Source: Calcarisporiella thermophila CBS 279.70 (taxonomy: Eukaryota > Calcarisporiellomycota). Taken from it: a stretch of DNA of 23,589 bases. Where the stretch lies: positions 833,337 to 856,925 of the forward strand of contig NW_027192200.1 of the NCBI RefSeq assembly GCF_041956535.1, given 5' to 3'. The notes below the pieces were generated by a model. That model saw only the letters and a list, made by a program, of their open reading frames with translations, did not search any database and had not been told where the DNA came from. The position numbers were made by a program, and so were the translations under genes. How positions within the stretch are numbered: the first letter of the stretch is position 1; each line of letters starts with the position of its first letter. Below are positions 10,690 through 20,328 of this stretch, piece after piece.

Positions 10690-11293
10690 TCTCGTAGCCA
10701 GGTCGTTTTTTTTTTTTTNNNNNNNNNNNNNNNNNNNNNNNNNNNNNNNNNNNNNNNNNNNNNNNNNNNNNNNNNNNNNNNNNNNNNNNNNNNNNNNNNN
10801 NNNNNNNNNNNNNNNNNNNNNNNNNNNNNNNNNNNNNNNNNNNNNNNNNNNNNNNNNNNNNNNNNNNNNNNNNNNNNNNNNNNNNNNNNNNNNNNNNNNN
10901 NNNNNNNNNNNNNNNNNNNNNNNNNNNNNNNNNNNNNNNNNNNNNNNNNNNNNNNNNNNNNNNNNNNNNNNNNNNNNNNNNNNNNNNNNNNNNNNNNNNN
11001 NNNNNNNNNNNNNNNNNNNNNNNNNNNNNNNNNNNNNNNNNNNNNNNNNNNNNNNNNNNNNNNNNNNNNNNNNNNNNNNNNNNNNNNNNNNNNNNNNNNN
11101 NNNNNNNNNNNNNNNNNNNNNNNNNNNNNNNNNNNNNNNNNNNNNNNNNNNNNNNNNNNNNNNNNNNNNNNNNNNNNNNNNNNNNNNNNNNNNNNNNNNN
11201 NNNNNNNNNNNNNNNNNNNNNNNNNNNNNNNNNNNTTTCGATTATGGCACCTGAAGTGGACCACTGCACCACCTCTCCCCTCTCGTAGCCAGG
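10690..11293 (-). mobile_element. Retroposon (SINE- or LINE-like) containing the assembly gap
   Basis: A 13-bp perfect direct repeat (TCTCGTAGCCAGG) lies at 10690-10702 and 11281-11293 and fits a target-site duplication. Just inside the left copy is a run of at least 12 T (10707-10718), a poly-A tail if the element runs on the minus strand. Just inside the right copy the minus strand reads GGGGAGAGG followed by TGGTGCAGTGG (11271 down to 11261), a perfect match to the Pol III A-box consensus TRGYNNARNNG about 10 bases from the element end, as in tRNA-derived SINEs. The interior is unknown (517 N), so a B-box or a LINE coding region cannot be seen. Size is about 578 bp between the repeats if the gap length is right. 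Confidence 0.55.
10719..11235. other. Assembly gap (517 N)
   Basis: Unsequenced stretch. It starts directly in a T homopolymer, a common cause of assembly failure. All open frames reported across it are meaningless. Confidence 0.99.
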
Positions 11294-11366
11294 CGTCAGC
11301 GCTAAAAATTCCACTTATGTGGCTATACAATTTTCCTTTTTTGAAAAACAAAATCAGTAAGGTTTG

Positions 11367-11438
11367 GCCGTTGTAGTATAATGGTTAGTACATCACGTTG
11401 TGGCCGTGATGATCCCGGTTCGATTCCGGGCAACGGCA
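11367..11438 (+). tRNA. tRNA-His (GTG anticodon)
   Basis: The 72-base gene folds into a full cloverleaf: acceptor GCCGTTG/CAACGGC with discriminator A at 11438, D-arm GTAT/GTAC, anticodon arm TCACG-TTGTGGC-CGTGA with GTG at 11400-11402, and T-arm CCCGG-TTCGATT-CCGGG. There is no intron. The extra G at position -1 that histidine tRNAs need is normally added after transcription in eukaryotes. T-rich Pol III termination signals follow immediately. Confidence 0.97.
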
Positions 11439-11447
11439 TCGGTTGAA

Positions 11448-11460
11448 TTTTTAGTTTTTT
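11448..11460 (+). terminator. Pol III terminator of tRNA-His
   Basis: Two T runs (T5 at 11448-11452 and T6 at 11455-11460) start 10 bases after the tRNA end, the usual RNA polymerase III stop signal. Confidence 0.8.
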
Positions 11461-11789
11461 AGACGGATTCTATTGAATTCCATGTTTTCTCGTGTTTTGT
11501 ATGGGAAATCTTTGGCAGCATTAATTTTGTTTTCCTTCTCTTTAATGCACCGAGAGTGTTTTGGGTGGAGGAATTATTTGTGTTTAACAGGAGAGTACCA
11601 AAAACCATTCAAATTACACCTGCTTAGATTCTATGGGAGTTGGTTCGTAGTAATCGTAGTAGCCGTAGTAATAGTAGTCATAAAAGAATACATGTAATAT
11701 TTTGCCCAACAAGGAAATAAAGAAGTCTATAAAATCAATTAGAATTAGGGGGGAGGGGAGGGGATGAGTGGAAAACCTTGGCGTTTCAA
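11461..11789. other. Spacer between tRNA-His and AIF gene
   Basis: No gene recognised. It contains an imperfect GTA-type trinucleotide repeat (about 11645-11683) and a purine-rich G6-A-G4-A-G4 tract (11748-11763) just past the stop codon of the minus-strand AIF gene. Confidence 0.6.
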
Positions 11790-14184
11790 TTATTCATCGT
11801 GAATGTTAAACCACTTGACAAGGTCATTAATGTGCTCGATCGAGTATTGGCCTTTGAGGACCTTGCGAGCCTCAGGGACCTTGTTAAAGACGTTCCACAT
11901 CAACACGCCCACTACAATTCAGGAGGTAGAGGTTAATGGAATGCTCACGGAACCGTCACTGCATCACTTAAAAGAGCAACTTACCAATCTTGTTGTCCCG
12001 GAGATAGAAGACCACGCCCTTTCCATAGCTCTCATTGTTCACTGGCGCAGTGGATCCCTCCGATTGGAGGTTTTTGGCCGTTTCCTGCTTCTGTGTGGCG
12101 GTCTCATCCGCCTCGGACTCTTTCATGGATTTGGGGTCCATCGTGCGGATATTGTCGGGCTGCTGGGTCGCTTCCTTGGGAGTATCGTGTGAGCCAGCTT
12201 TGGCCCATACGCTTACCGTCTTCAGGCTTGAATCGACCACTCCCACCGCTTCGTATCCAATGTGGGGGCCAAGGTCGGACCAGAACATCGACTGGTGCTT
12301 ATAGGCCCTGCTAGGTCCAACCATATTCTCGCCGGCTGCGCGTCCTGAGAGGACAGCATGGTCGTGATGCTCCACGCGACGGCGGCCGAGAGCAATGTCG
12401 TGGTACGAAGTCATATCCCCTGCGCAGTACACATTGGTGCGTGCCTCAAGCTCCGCATTCACAATCACGCCACCGCGAGTTTCGTCGATTTCAAGACCTG
12501 CTTTACGCGCCAACTCGGTAGCCGGATCGATACCGACCGCGACGATCACGTGGTCCGCAACGATCTCTTCTCCACTCGAGAGCGAAAGCTGAACCTTACC
12601 ATCGTTGGTCAGCTGAGCGGACGAAATGGTGTTCTGTCGCTTGATCTGCACTCCCTCTAACGCAAACAAGTATATCAGTATGTATTCACGCTACTTGAGC
12701 GAGTTAATTGATATACATACCGTTCTCTACCTTCGAGGTCGTCCATTTGATCAGGTAGCGCGGGAACACCATGGCCATATTGCCATCTTCGGGGAAAATC
12801 TGAGTCACTGAACCGTTCTCCTTTTTCATACGATGAGCAAGGGCAACGGCTAGCTCGGAGCCCAAGAATCCTCCACCAATCACCACGACGTGCTTGCCGT
12901 CTTTAGCAATCTTGTCCACTCTACGGAAGTCATCCACGCTGCGGTAGGTAGTGACGAGTGAGGTGGCGCCTTCGGCCACATTTTCCAGGACGGGAAGGCT
13001 GAGCAGGCAAAAAGGAACATTTCAATGTGTATGAACGGTCAGTTAATCACAGCAGCCTCTGATTTACCTCTTGGGTGTTCCACCCGTGGCTAGTAGTACT
13101 TTTCCATATCGAATTGTCTTTCCATTGGCAAGTCGAAGGATTTGTCCCTCCACGTCCAAATCGGTCACTGCAACCCCCCTAAGCAATCTCACCTTCTTAC
13201 TCTCTGCTGATACCTCCAGGGTCTCGGGATTGACATGATCATATTCATCGTCCGTTTGGTAAAGGGCGTTTCGCTCCGTTCCATTCCAGTCCTTAAATTT
13301 CAGGGTCTGGGCCACGTCTGGGTCTTCTGAGAACCAGAATTCCTTGGAAAGAGGAGGTCGCATATATGGCGAAATCGACTCAGAACCGATAATTAGGATG
13401 TCGGCGTGGGGGTCCTTCTCACGGATGGCCTGCATGGCGCTGAAAGATGCCGTTCCACCTCCGACCAGAACATATTGGTAACGATCCTTGATAGCTAATT
13501 TCGCAGGAGGTTTAGAGTCGACCACAAGGGGCGTTGTATCGTTTGCCTCAGGAGCAGTTTCCACTTCACTCTCTTGTGCACTCGAATTCTCAGAATTCGT
13601 TACCTCTTTGGCCTCCTCTTCGGAGGGTTCGGGGATGGATGCGTTTTCGGTTATTTCCTCGTGCTTCTCTTCTTCCTTGGTCTCCTCCTTCTCCTCTGCA
13701 ATATCATCCGTTTGGGCTTGCTCATTATTGCTGTCAACAGAGGGGGAAACGGCAGACTCCCTGTTTTTAACGGATTCATCTGTCTTGACTATATTTGGCT
13801 CAGCGTGGGTGTGTTCGTCCACATGAGTCTTGGAAGCTTTGTAGGAGTCGGGCGGGGCGGTAAGTTTGTAAAACAATGGGATGGAAACGACCAGTGAACC
13901 GATCTTAGTAATGACATGATCCATGGTAAATCAAGAGTCATTATTAACACACTAGAATTATATGATAAATAAGACAGTTGCCAAATTACCAGCCAAATTT
14001 TGTCGCTACTAGGCTTTCCCTGTCCACTCGCTGATGCATATTGACGAACTGTGGAGGGGGTTTGAAGGGCGGAGGACCGGAAAAAGGGAGTGGGAGATGC
14101 AAGCCTGTGCGATCTGTACAGAGAATTTTGAAGGAAAGACGGTTTGCGAATACTTTTGTTAAGATGACCGATAGGCGCGCTCAT
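11790..14184 (-). CDS. AIFM1-like: Apoptosis-inducing factor (AIF)-type mitochondrial flavoprotein
   Basis: AIF is an FAD-dependent NADH oxidoreductase anchored in the mitochondrial inner membrane; it supports respiratory chain biogenesis and can take part in cell death. I infer five exons: 14184-13990, 13903-13068, 12998-12721, 12656-11985 and 11911-11790; phases match, giving 700 aa. Residues 1-65 are Arg/Ser-rich without acidic residues at the start (mitochondrial presequence). About 62-80 is a membrane segment. Residues about 85-195 form an acidic low-complexity insert. FAD-binding VGGGTASFSA (212-221), RPPLSKE, ATGGTP (337-342), the NAD-binding IGGGFLGSE (384-392), CAGD (514-517), RRVEHHDHA (529-537), MFWSDLG and the C-terminal NIHDE are all present, as in animal AIF (about 613 aa). 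The longer size comes from the acidic insert. The first exon is chosen because it supplies the presequence and joins in phase. It is divergent from the delta-COP gene. Confidence 0.95.
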
Positions 14185-14425
14185 GGTATATAATAAAAAG
14201 ATAAAGCAACAATGGAATTGAGCAATGGGCTATACAGTTCTCGGGGAAGTTTATGTAAGCAAAAAAAAAATCTGATTCCGAGTTCAGCGATTGCTGTGCC
14301 ACAATCGTTTGGCTCGCTTACACGTAGACGGAAACCTTTTCTTCGCATCTTCATCATCCTCCTTGTCCTAGGATTAGGAATCTTCATCGCTTCGGTTTCA
14401 AGCTATAAAAAATCACTCATCAACA
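14185..14425. promoter_or_regulatory. Shared bidirectional promoter, AIF / delta-COP
   Basis: The two start codons are head to head with only 241 bases between them, so this stretch must hold both promoters and both 5' leaders. It contains AT-rich TATA-like strings close to each ATG and a pyrimidine tract near 14335-14370. No specific regulator site is recognised. Confidence 0.7.
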
Positions 14426-16653
14426 ATGGTATGTATTACATGTATATGGATTATGAAGCTTCTCATGAAATTTTCGGCAATTCTTTGAAATCCGCCATCA
14501 TTAACTCTCTGCTGATTTCGATCAGGTGGTCCTCGCAGCGTCCATCGTCAATAAGCAAGGGAAAGGTTAATAAACCAAAATTTTTGTCCCATCTGCAACC
14601 AATTTGCCTACGATTACGCGTTCCTATGATGGCTAATGCTTGACCTGCTGTCTATTGTTTCTTAGTTGTGCTCTCGCGTCAATTCCGAGAGATGCCGCGG
14701 GCCCGAATCGAAGGTCTCCTTTCCTCTTTTCCAAAACTGACAAGCACTGGACAACAGCACACCACGGTGGAAACCGAGCATATTCGTTATGTGTATCAAC
14801 CCTTGGAAGAATTATTCCTCGTTTTAATCACTAATCGCCAGGTATTAAGGTCATTTCATGCCTGAGATTAGCATTATATATAATTTAAGTATTTTTTGCA
14901 TCTAGTCCAATATCTTGCAAGACATTGATTCACTCCACTTATTTGGCCGCGTCATCACAGACATGTGCAGGACTACTGACGAGCTAGAAATCTTACGCAA
15001 TGCATTCGAAATCATTTCCTCATTCGATGAGATCGTATCCCTCGGCTATCGGGAGAATGTGAACATAGCACAGGTGAAGACCATCACTGAAATGGAGAGC
15101 CACGAGGAGAAGATACAAGAGATAATTGCCAGAGTAAGCCAGTTGGTTGCGCTGAAAAAACCAGTTTTATTGAATCCATTCTATCCGATTCCCCGTCTAT
15201 AGAATAAGGAGCAGGAAGCCAAGGAGGAGCTCAAGCGTCGTATGAGGCAACTGGAGATGCAAAGGCGAGAGGCACAGAAGCGTGGCGCGCCATACATGGG
15301 CGGGGGATCCTCATTTGGTGGTGCCGGGTTCGGTCAACCCTCGCGCTCCATATCCCCTTTTGTCGAACAGTCGTACCAGCAGAACTACGAGTCTGAGCGC
15401 TCTACCTTCAACTCGTAAGATGCTTTCTCATATTTCACTTAACTTTTTGGTTTAACCCTTCAAAACATTAGTTCACCTGCCCCCGCCACCGCCTCCAAGG
15501 CCAAAGGCATGCAACTCGGCCGTAAAAATAAGACAAGCGATTTGCTTGAGGCCATGAAATCTGAAGTTGGGGCAATCGAAGAGGCGACAGCCAATTTATC
15601 ATTGAGCCCCTCTGCGGCTGCAGCCGGCACGGCTGGATCTCCTTCCCCGGCTATACCTACTGAAAAGTTAGTATCTTTCGTGGAGAGATAGTGAAATCAT
15701 TTCTTAACATTTACAATTCCCTCTTGTAGCATTCATGTCTCTCTCGAGGAAAAGATTTCGATGATTGCCAACCGCGATGGCGGCTTGGAAAGCATGGAGG
15801 TGAAGGGCGATTTGGTGCTCAAGATAGTGGACCCTGAGAGCGCGCGCATCAAGCTGGTCATTAGTACTTCGGATGATTCGGACGTGCAATTCAAAACACA
15901 CCCCAACGTGGACAGAAGAGCATTCACGGACGAACGCGTCATCAGACTAAGAGATGTCAATCGGTCTTTCCCTGTTAATCAGTCACTTCCCGTTCTAAGA
16001 TGGCGATTCATTACCAAGGACGAAACCATGGTTCCTCTTTCCAGTGAGTATATTTCAACTTGATTTGTTTCCCTAGATGGCTGGTGGGTAACCCCTCGCC
16101 CCCTCTCTTTACTCTATAGTCAACTGCTGGCCCTCTTCCTCAGGGGACGGCACCTGCAATGTCAATATTGAGTATGAGTTAGAGGCAGACCATATGGAGC
16201 TTACAGACGTTATCATTTCCATTCCAATACCGTATGTAGAAACTGTTTGATCCTTTAAAAGACTCTCTGTTTTAATATTATGTATTTTCTAGGCCCGGCG
16301 TTTCTCCCACAGTAAGCAATGTAGATGGCAACTACGAAGTGAACCGACAACAGCGCACTCTTGAGTGGCAGCTCCCGATCATTGACGCGTCCAACAAGTC
16401 GGGGAGTCTCGAATTCACCGTACCTGGTGATGATATTGGCGTGTTTTTCCCGGTGACCGTGAACTTTGTGAGCGAGAAGACATTCTGCAACATTGATGTA
16501 AGTTGGTGTTTTTGGGTGTTTTTTTTGTACAGTGGAGGCTTACTTGGCCGATCCCCTGAATAGGTGCTTGATGTCGAGAGCGTGGACTCGAACTCTTCGG
16601 CTCAATATTCAAAGGAGGTTGTGCTGAGGGCCGATGAGTATTGCGTGGTTTAA
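14426..16653 (+). CDS. RET2/ARCN1: Coatomer subunit delta (delta-COP, archain / Ret2)
   Basis: Delta-COP is part of the COPI coat that carries cargo from Golgi to ER. I infer ten exons: 14426-14428 (only the ATG), 14526-14565, 14666-14841, 14906-15133, 15203-15414, 15472-15666, 15730-16043, 16120-16231, 16293-16497 and 16564-16653, giving 524 aa with every phase consistent; family members are about 510-545 aa. The N-terminus [14 protein letters not shown] plus [16 protein letters not shown] is the longin-like, adaptin-small-chain type domain. [17 protein letters not shown] and a Glu/Lys/Arg helix follow, then a Gly/Ser/Ala linker (about 180-290). The C-terminal mu-homology domain includes [39 protein letters not shown] and [12 protein letters not shown]. 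No residue seems missing. The start is fixed by the conserved first residues, which need the ATG-only exon. Confidence 0.97.
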
Positions 16654-17833
16654 CCGCTATAGAGGAACATACAAAAAAGAATTTTTTTCCCGGAGTCTGT
16701 ATCAAATTATGTCATTTTTTCTTTTAGCTTTGTCTCTTTCTTGGGTTGAATATATGCTATGCATCGTCTCCTCTTAAACTCTTTCTTTTTTTTTTGTTTC
16801 TCTCTCAAAACACGTCTCTCGTGGCCTACATGGCTGGCGTTTAACCGATGCACTTTTACGTTTAAATACGCAGCCATTGAACATCGAGCAAGAATGAATT
16901 TTGGAGCATAGGGAGGGATGGTGAAAGGAAGCAAACAGAAGTGATACCAGCAAGTCAGGAATAAATACACAACGTGTGCGAATTCAAGCTAAACACAATA
17001 AAAATTACGAAGCCGCTTGCTATGTAGAGTAATATCGGCATCTCTTATATTTACCTTATTACAATGAATCTTCTATGGGACTGCTCTCTCAAAGAAGTGA
17101 ACGAAATATCTCAGCTGTAAATATTTTTCGAATTACAGGTATGCTAATAACTGCCTTATCGAATATTACTTTGTGCGAAGTGCGAAGACGACTTTCTGCC
17201 CTGAACACACATTTAACTTTATCCAACGCAGTATATATTAACGGGTAGATCAACCCAGTCTGGAATGGCCGACCCACGAGTACACAAGTTCATTTTCAAA
17301 AGCTACTAAAAGAGTGAGAATGTATATCGACGTGCTGTACACTACGGCCTCGCCGAAGTAAGCAAGTCGCAATACAGTTTACGTGTTTGCGAGGAAAGTT
17401 AAAGTCTCCGGGGGAATCAATGAAAACTCCGAATCGCAAACGTGGAAAGCTAAATTCAATCTAAGTTTAAAAGAATCGATAAACTTAGTTTGAAGCATTC
17501 TGGATTCTAGATACAGGCTTACTAAGGAAATCTAATTTTGCTCAAGAGAGAGACATGAATAAAGGTAATAGTTTCTGTAAACTTCGTCATACGGAGGAGA
17601 ATTAAATTTAAATTAAACGCGAGAAGAGAGGAGAAACTTAGTTCTTGAGAGGGAATAATGGTATGAAATCTACTGGAAAACAACTATGGCCATCTTGTAT
17701 TTCCCCCGTATACATTATACCAAATCCATTTACCGTCCTTATCAATATATGCGAAAAAAAGTACAAGCGAGAACAGCGCGTTTATTTTACATCAAAGTCG
17801 TTCTGGGTTATTATTCTCAATCGGAATTCGAAG
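16654..17833. other. Intergenic region, transition to AT-rich DNA
   Basis: The first 150 bases are the T-rich 3' flank of delta-COP. After about 17000 the sequence becomes AT-richer. No gene or RNA is recognised. An open frame extends 63 codons upstream of the chosen receptor start (17645-17833) but has no match in the paralogous receptor and is treated as non-coding leader. Confidence 0.55.
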
Positions 17834-19176
17834 ATGATATTCGCTATGTCAGATGCAGAAGTAGTGCTCAATTGTGCTTCGATATTTTTCGCCCTAGTTA
17901 TGATGGTCATAGTTGTGTGGCAACGCATCCAAAATCCAAGAGCTACCAAAAACACCTCATTCGTGCTCAGTTTCTGGATCGGCCTAGCTGAAGTACTCTA
18001 CCGAGCGACCTATCTAATGTATATGGCATACGATTTCAACGATGCTATTCTTCCTTCCAATAATTGGCTCTGCCGACTTCTCTTATGGACTATTTATTTT
18101 TTCCCCATCTGGTTCTCGTTGCTCACTGTGAGCGTCTCTCTTGACCTCCAACTCTCTTTCATACACCGACTGAAAAAAATTGAACGCTATCAAGTGTGCT
18201 ACATTCCAGTCTCTACTGCGATAGCCTTTATTGTGACAACACCACAATTATTCCATGGAAAAGTTTGGTGGAGTACGGAATATGTAAGAGATTGATTTGG
18301 TTCCATAGCGTTTAAAGTGGATTCCCATCATTTTGCATAATTTTATAGAAATATATCAGCACAGACTGGTCATATCAAAGCGATCTAATCGTTGAAATCC
18401 TCAGAAGCATTATTTTCCTTGGCAGCATCTTATACTCTCTCGTTGTCATATTGATTGTTATTATTCGAGTTCTACACCAACTCCATGATTCGAATATGAA
18501 AAAGCATACTATCAGCAAGGAGTACCGCAATAAAGAACGAAGAATTATTACCTCAGTGCTACGAAATTTGGGTTACCCACTAGTTCCGTTATACGAATGC
18601 TTGGACACCCACTAGTTCTCATTATCTGCATGCCTGCTGATACAATACTTGCCATCCTATTTATTACACATAATCGTTTCACTCCTTTTGGTGATACTAC
18701 ACAAATGGCAAAAAATATTACTACTGGGATGCAGGGCATCCTCAGCTTTATTGTCTTTCTTTTTAACCCAACTTTCACAAATTCTTTCGTCAAGAGCACT
18801 CTCTTCAGAAAATGGGCTTCCTTTCAGTCGATGTCTCAAAGCATTTCACACGCATCCACCGTTCAAGATCAGAGAGCCACTCAGTCTCGCGCAGATCTGT
18901 GGATGTCTGCAGACAAGCTTATTCAACCACCAGAAGAAGTCTCAATTTATCCTCGTCGAAAGGTCCGATTTGCATTCAATACCAACGAAGTAATCCTTGA
19001 GAACAGTGGATCATCGAAAGAACAACCAGAAGCGATACCACTTGAGCAGATGGAGTCGCTGGCGTGTATACCTAAGCAATATGCTTGCGTGTTTGAAGAA
19101 GAGGATATGGCTGAACCACGGGTAGGGAGCAATGGAGATGTGTGGATGTTCGGAAGGAGGTTCTGTGGAGCTAAAG
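17834..19176 (+). pseudogene. Seven-transmembrane receptor paralog, frameshifted, running into methyltransferase
   Basis: This is a close paralog of the receptor at 21344. Exon 1 is 17834-18283 (150 aa, MIFAMSDAEV start as in the paralog) and contains TM1-TM4. A 65-bp intron (18284-18348) lies at the same place and phase as in the paralog. Exon 2 starts at 18349 with TM5. At 18553-18616 a diverged 32-bp tandem duplication breaks the frame: the first copy reads SVLRNLGYPLV and then stops (TAG 18613-18615), while the second copy, in another frame, reads SVIRMLGHPLVL and continues through TM6, TM7 (GMQGILSFIVFLFNP) and a hydrophilic tail. No canonical intron removes the extra copy. The tail frame stays open past the paralog's length and continues into the methyltransferase N-terminus. 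A translated product would be truncated at 238 aa, losing TM6-TM7. An assembly error is the main alternative. Confidence 0.7.
18553..18616 (+). repeat. Diverged 32-bp tandem duplication inside receptor gene
   Basis: Copy 1 (18553-18584) and copy 2 (18585-18616) match at 23 of 32 positions and share an identical 10-base end (ACCCACTAGT). Each encodes the same family motif, S-V-x-R-x-L-G-x-P-L-V, but in different frames. Since 32 is not a multiple of three, the duplication shifts the reading frame. Confidence 0.85.
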
Positions 19177-20328
19177 GTGGCTATTCATCCAGATTGGAGT
19201 ATCTTATAGCTATAAGCTAAGCCCTTATTGATGTAGGTGTACACTATATACTCCCAAATGACGAAGGGGAGGTGGATCGGTTGATTCTGCAGCACTATAT
19301 GTTTCGGTAAGCTGATGATTCTATTTTGACTGGGTTAAACTTAACATTGATCAGCTGTATAACCACCCACATGTTAGGTCGTTATTCAACAATTGCAATT
19401 TCCTCTCACCTGTCCGAAGTTAATTGCAAATTGGTGCAAAGGTGCTAGATGTTGGGTAGATAGTTCAGAACACTTATATTTTAGCTCATGGTGCTTAATG
19501 ATTACTTACTCGTGTTATAGATGTGGACCGGGCACTTGGACGATGGAGATGGCGACAGAGTTTCCGGGCAGCCATTTCTATGGAATCGATATCAATAAAG
19601 GGTTTCCTGAACATATCAAGCCTGAGAACTGCCATTTTCAGGTTGGCAACATCCTCGAACCTCTCCCGTTCGAAGACGAGGGCTTTGACTTTGTCTTCGT
19701 CAGGTGCGTTGGGCTTGGTGTGTATCAGAGCGAGTGGCCGAGAGTCATTGAGGAGATAGTGAGAGTACTTCGTCCGGGAGGATATTTCGAGGTAGTGGAA
19801 GCCGGTAAGCAAGTAGCTTGAAAACAGACTTAGTTTTGAAAGGAAAGATAGTAGATATAGCTGCTAATTGAATACGCAAAGATTATAACCTTTATGGAAG
19901 CGGGAGAGCATTTAGGAAGCTTGTCGAAAGATGTCAGTATAAGCGTGCTTTAAGCATTTCTTTTGGTCATATTGTGTGGCACTCACCTCTTTACACTAAC
20001 AATAGTACACAATACGCTTCGAGCACGTGATATTGACCCATCCTGGGCCTACGAGGTTCGCTCGTATTTTGATGAAATAGGGCTAGAAGACATCAAGAGA
20101 GTTACTCTGTCCTTACCAATTGGTCACACTATTGGGCAAATTGCAGGACCAGGCCGAGAATGGTTTATGCGGCTACTGGATTCACTGAGGCCACATCTGG
20201 TTCAAGTGATGTACATTAGTGTGAACGAATACTACGAACTTGCTCGAGAGATCGAGCAGGAACTGAAAGCAAAGGCCACTCAATTTAATTTTGTAAGTAC
20301 GTATGGATTAAAACAGATGCGAATCTAG
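19107..20328 (+). CDS. SAM-dependent class I methyltransferase with internal stop
   Basis: This is a Rossmann-fold methyltransferase of the type common in zygomycete-grade fungi; substrate unknown. Exons by splice signals and phase: (up to) 19176, 19237-19306, 19378-19455, 19521-19804, 19882-19932 and 20006-20328. From the Met at 19107 this is 291 codons before the stop, normal for the family. Landmarks: GDVWMFGRRFCG, YILPNDEGEVDRLILQHYMFR (the family's leader, one residue-block before the fold), motif I AKVLDVG/CGPGTWTMEMA split by an intron, FYGIDI (acidic residue after beta-2), FDFVFVR, and VLRPGGYFEVVE. The C-terminus FNFVSTYG is typical. One defect: TAA at 19421-19423, in the conserved frame between SPVRS and LQIGAKVLDVG. 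The 60-bp intron 19177-19236 contains the TAA that ends the open frame at 19220. The 5' end is uncertain because the frame is open back into the receptor tail. Confidence 0.8.

Noticed and set aside
10650-11376. Open frames of more than 200 codons across the N run
   Set aside because: They consist almost wholly of unknown bases and have no meaning.
11748-11763. G-rich tract as a G-quadruplex
   Set aside because: Only three G runs separated by single A bases; four runs of three or more with loops cannot be formed cleanly.
13488-13897. Long plus-strand open frames opposite the AIF gene
   Set aside because: They mirror the Glu/Ser-rich AIF insert; Glu codons read in reverse give Ser/Leu/Phe-rich open frames.
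14212-14643. 143-codon plus-strand open frame upstream of delta-COP
   Set aside because: It spans the shared promoter and the first introns; the conserved N-terminus of delta-COP lies in exons that contradict it.
17645-17833. N-terminal extension of the first receptor by 63 residues
   Set aside because: The paralog starts at the equivalent of 17834, and the extension has no signal peptide or membrane segment like the rest of the family.
18553-18616. A 32-base intron removing one copy of the duplication
   Set aside because: Removal would restore the frame, but no GT-AG pair fits a 32-base span and it would be shorter than any other intron here.
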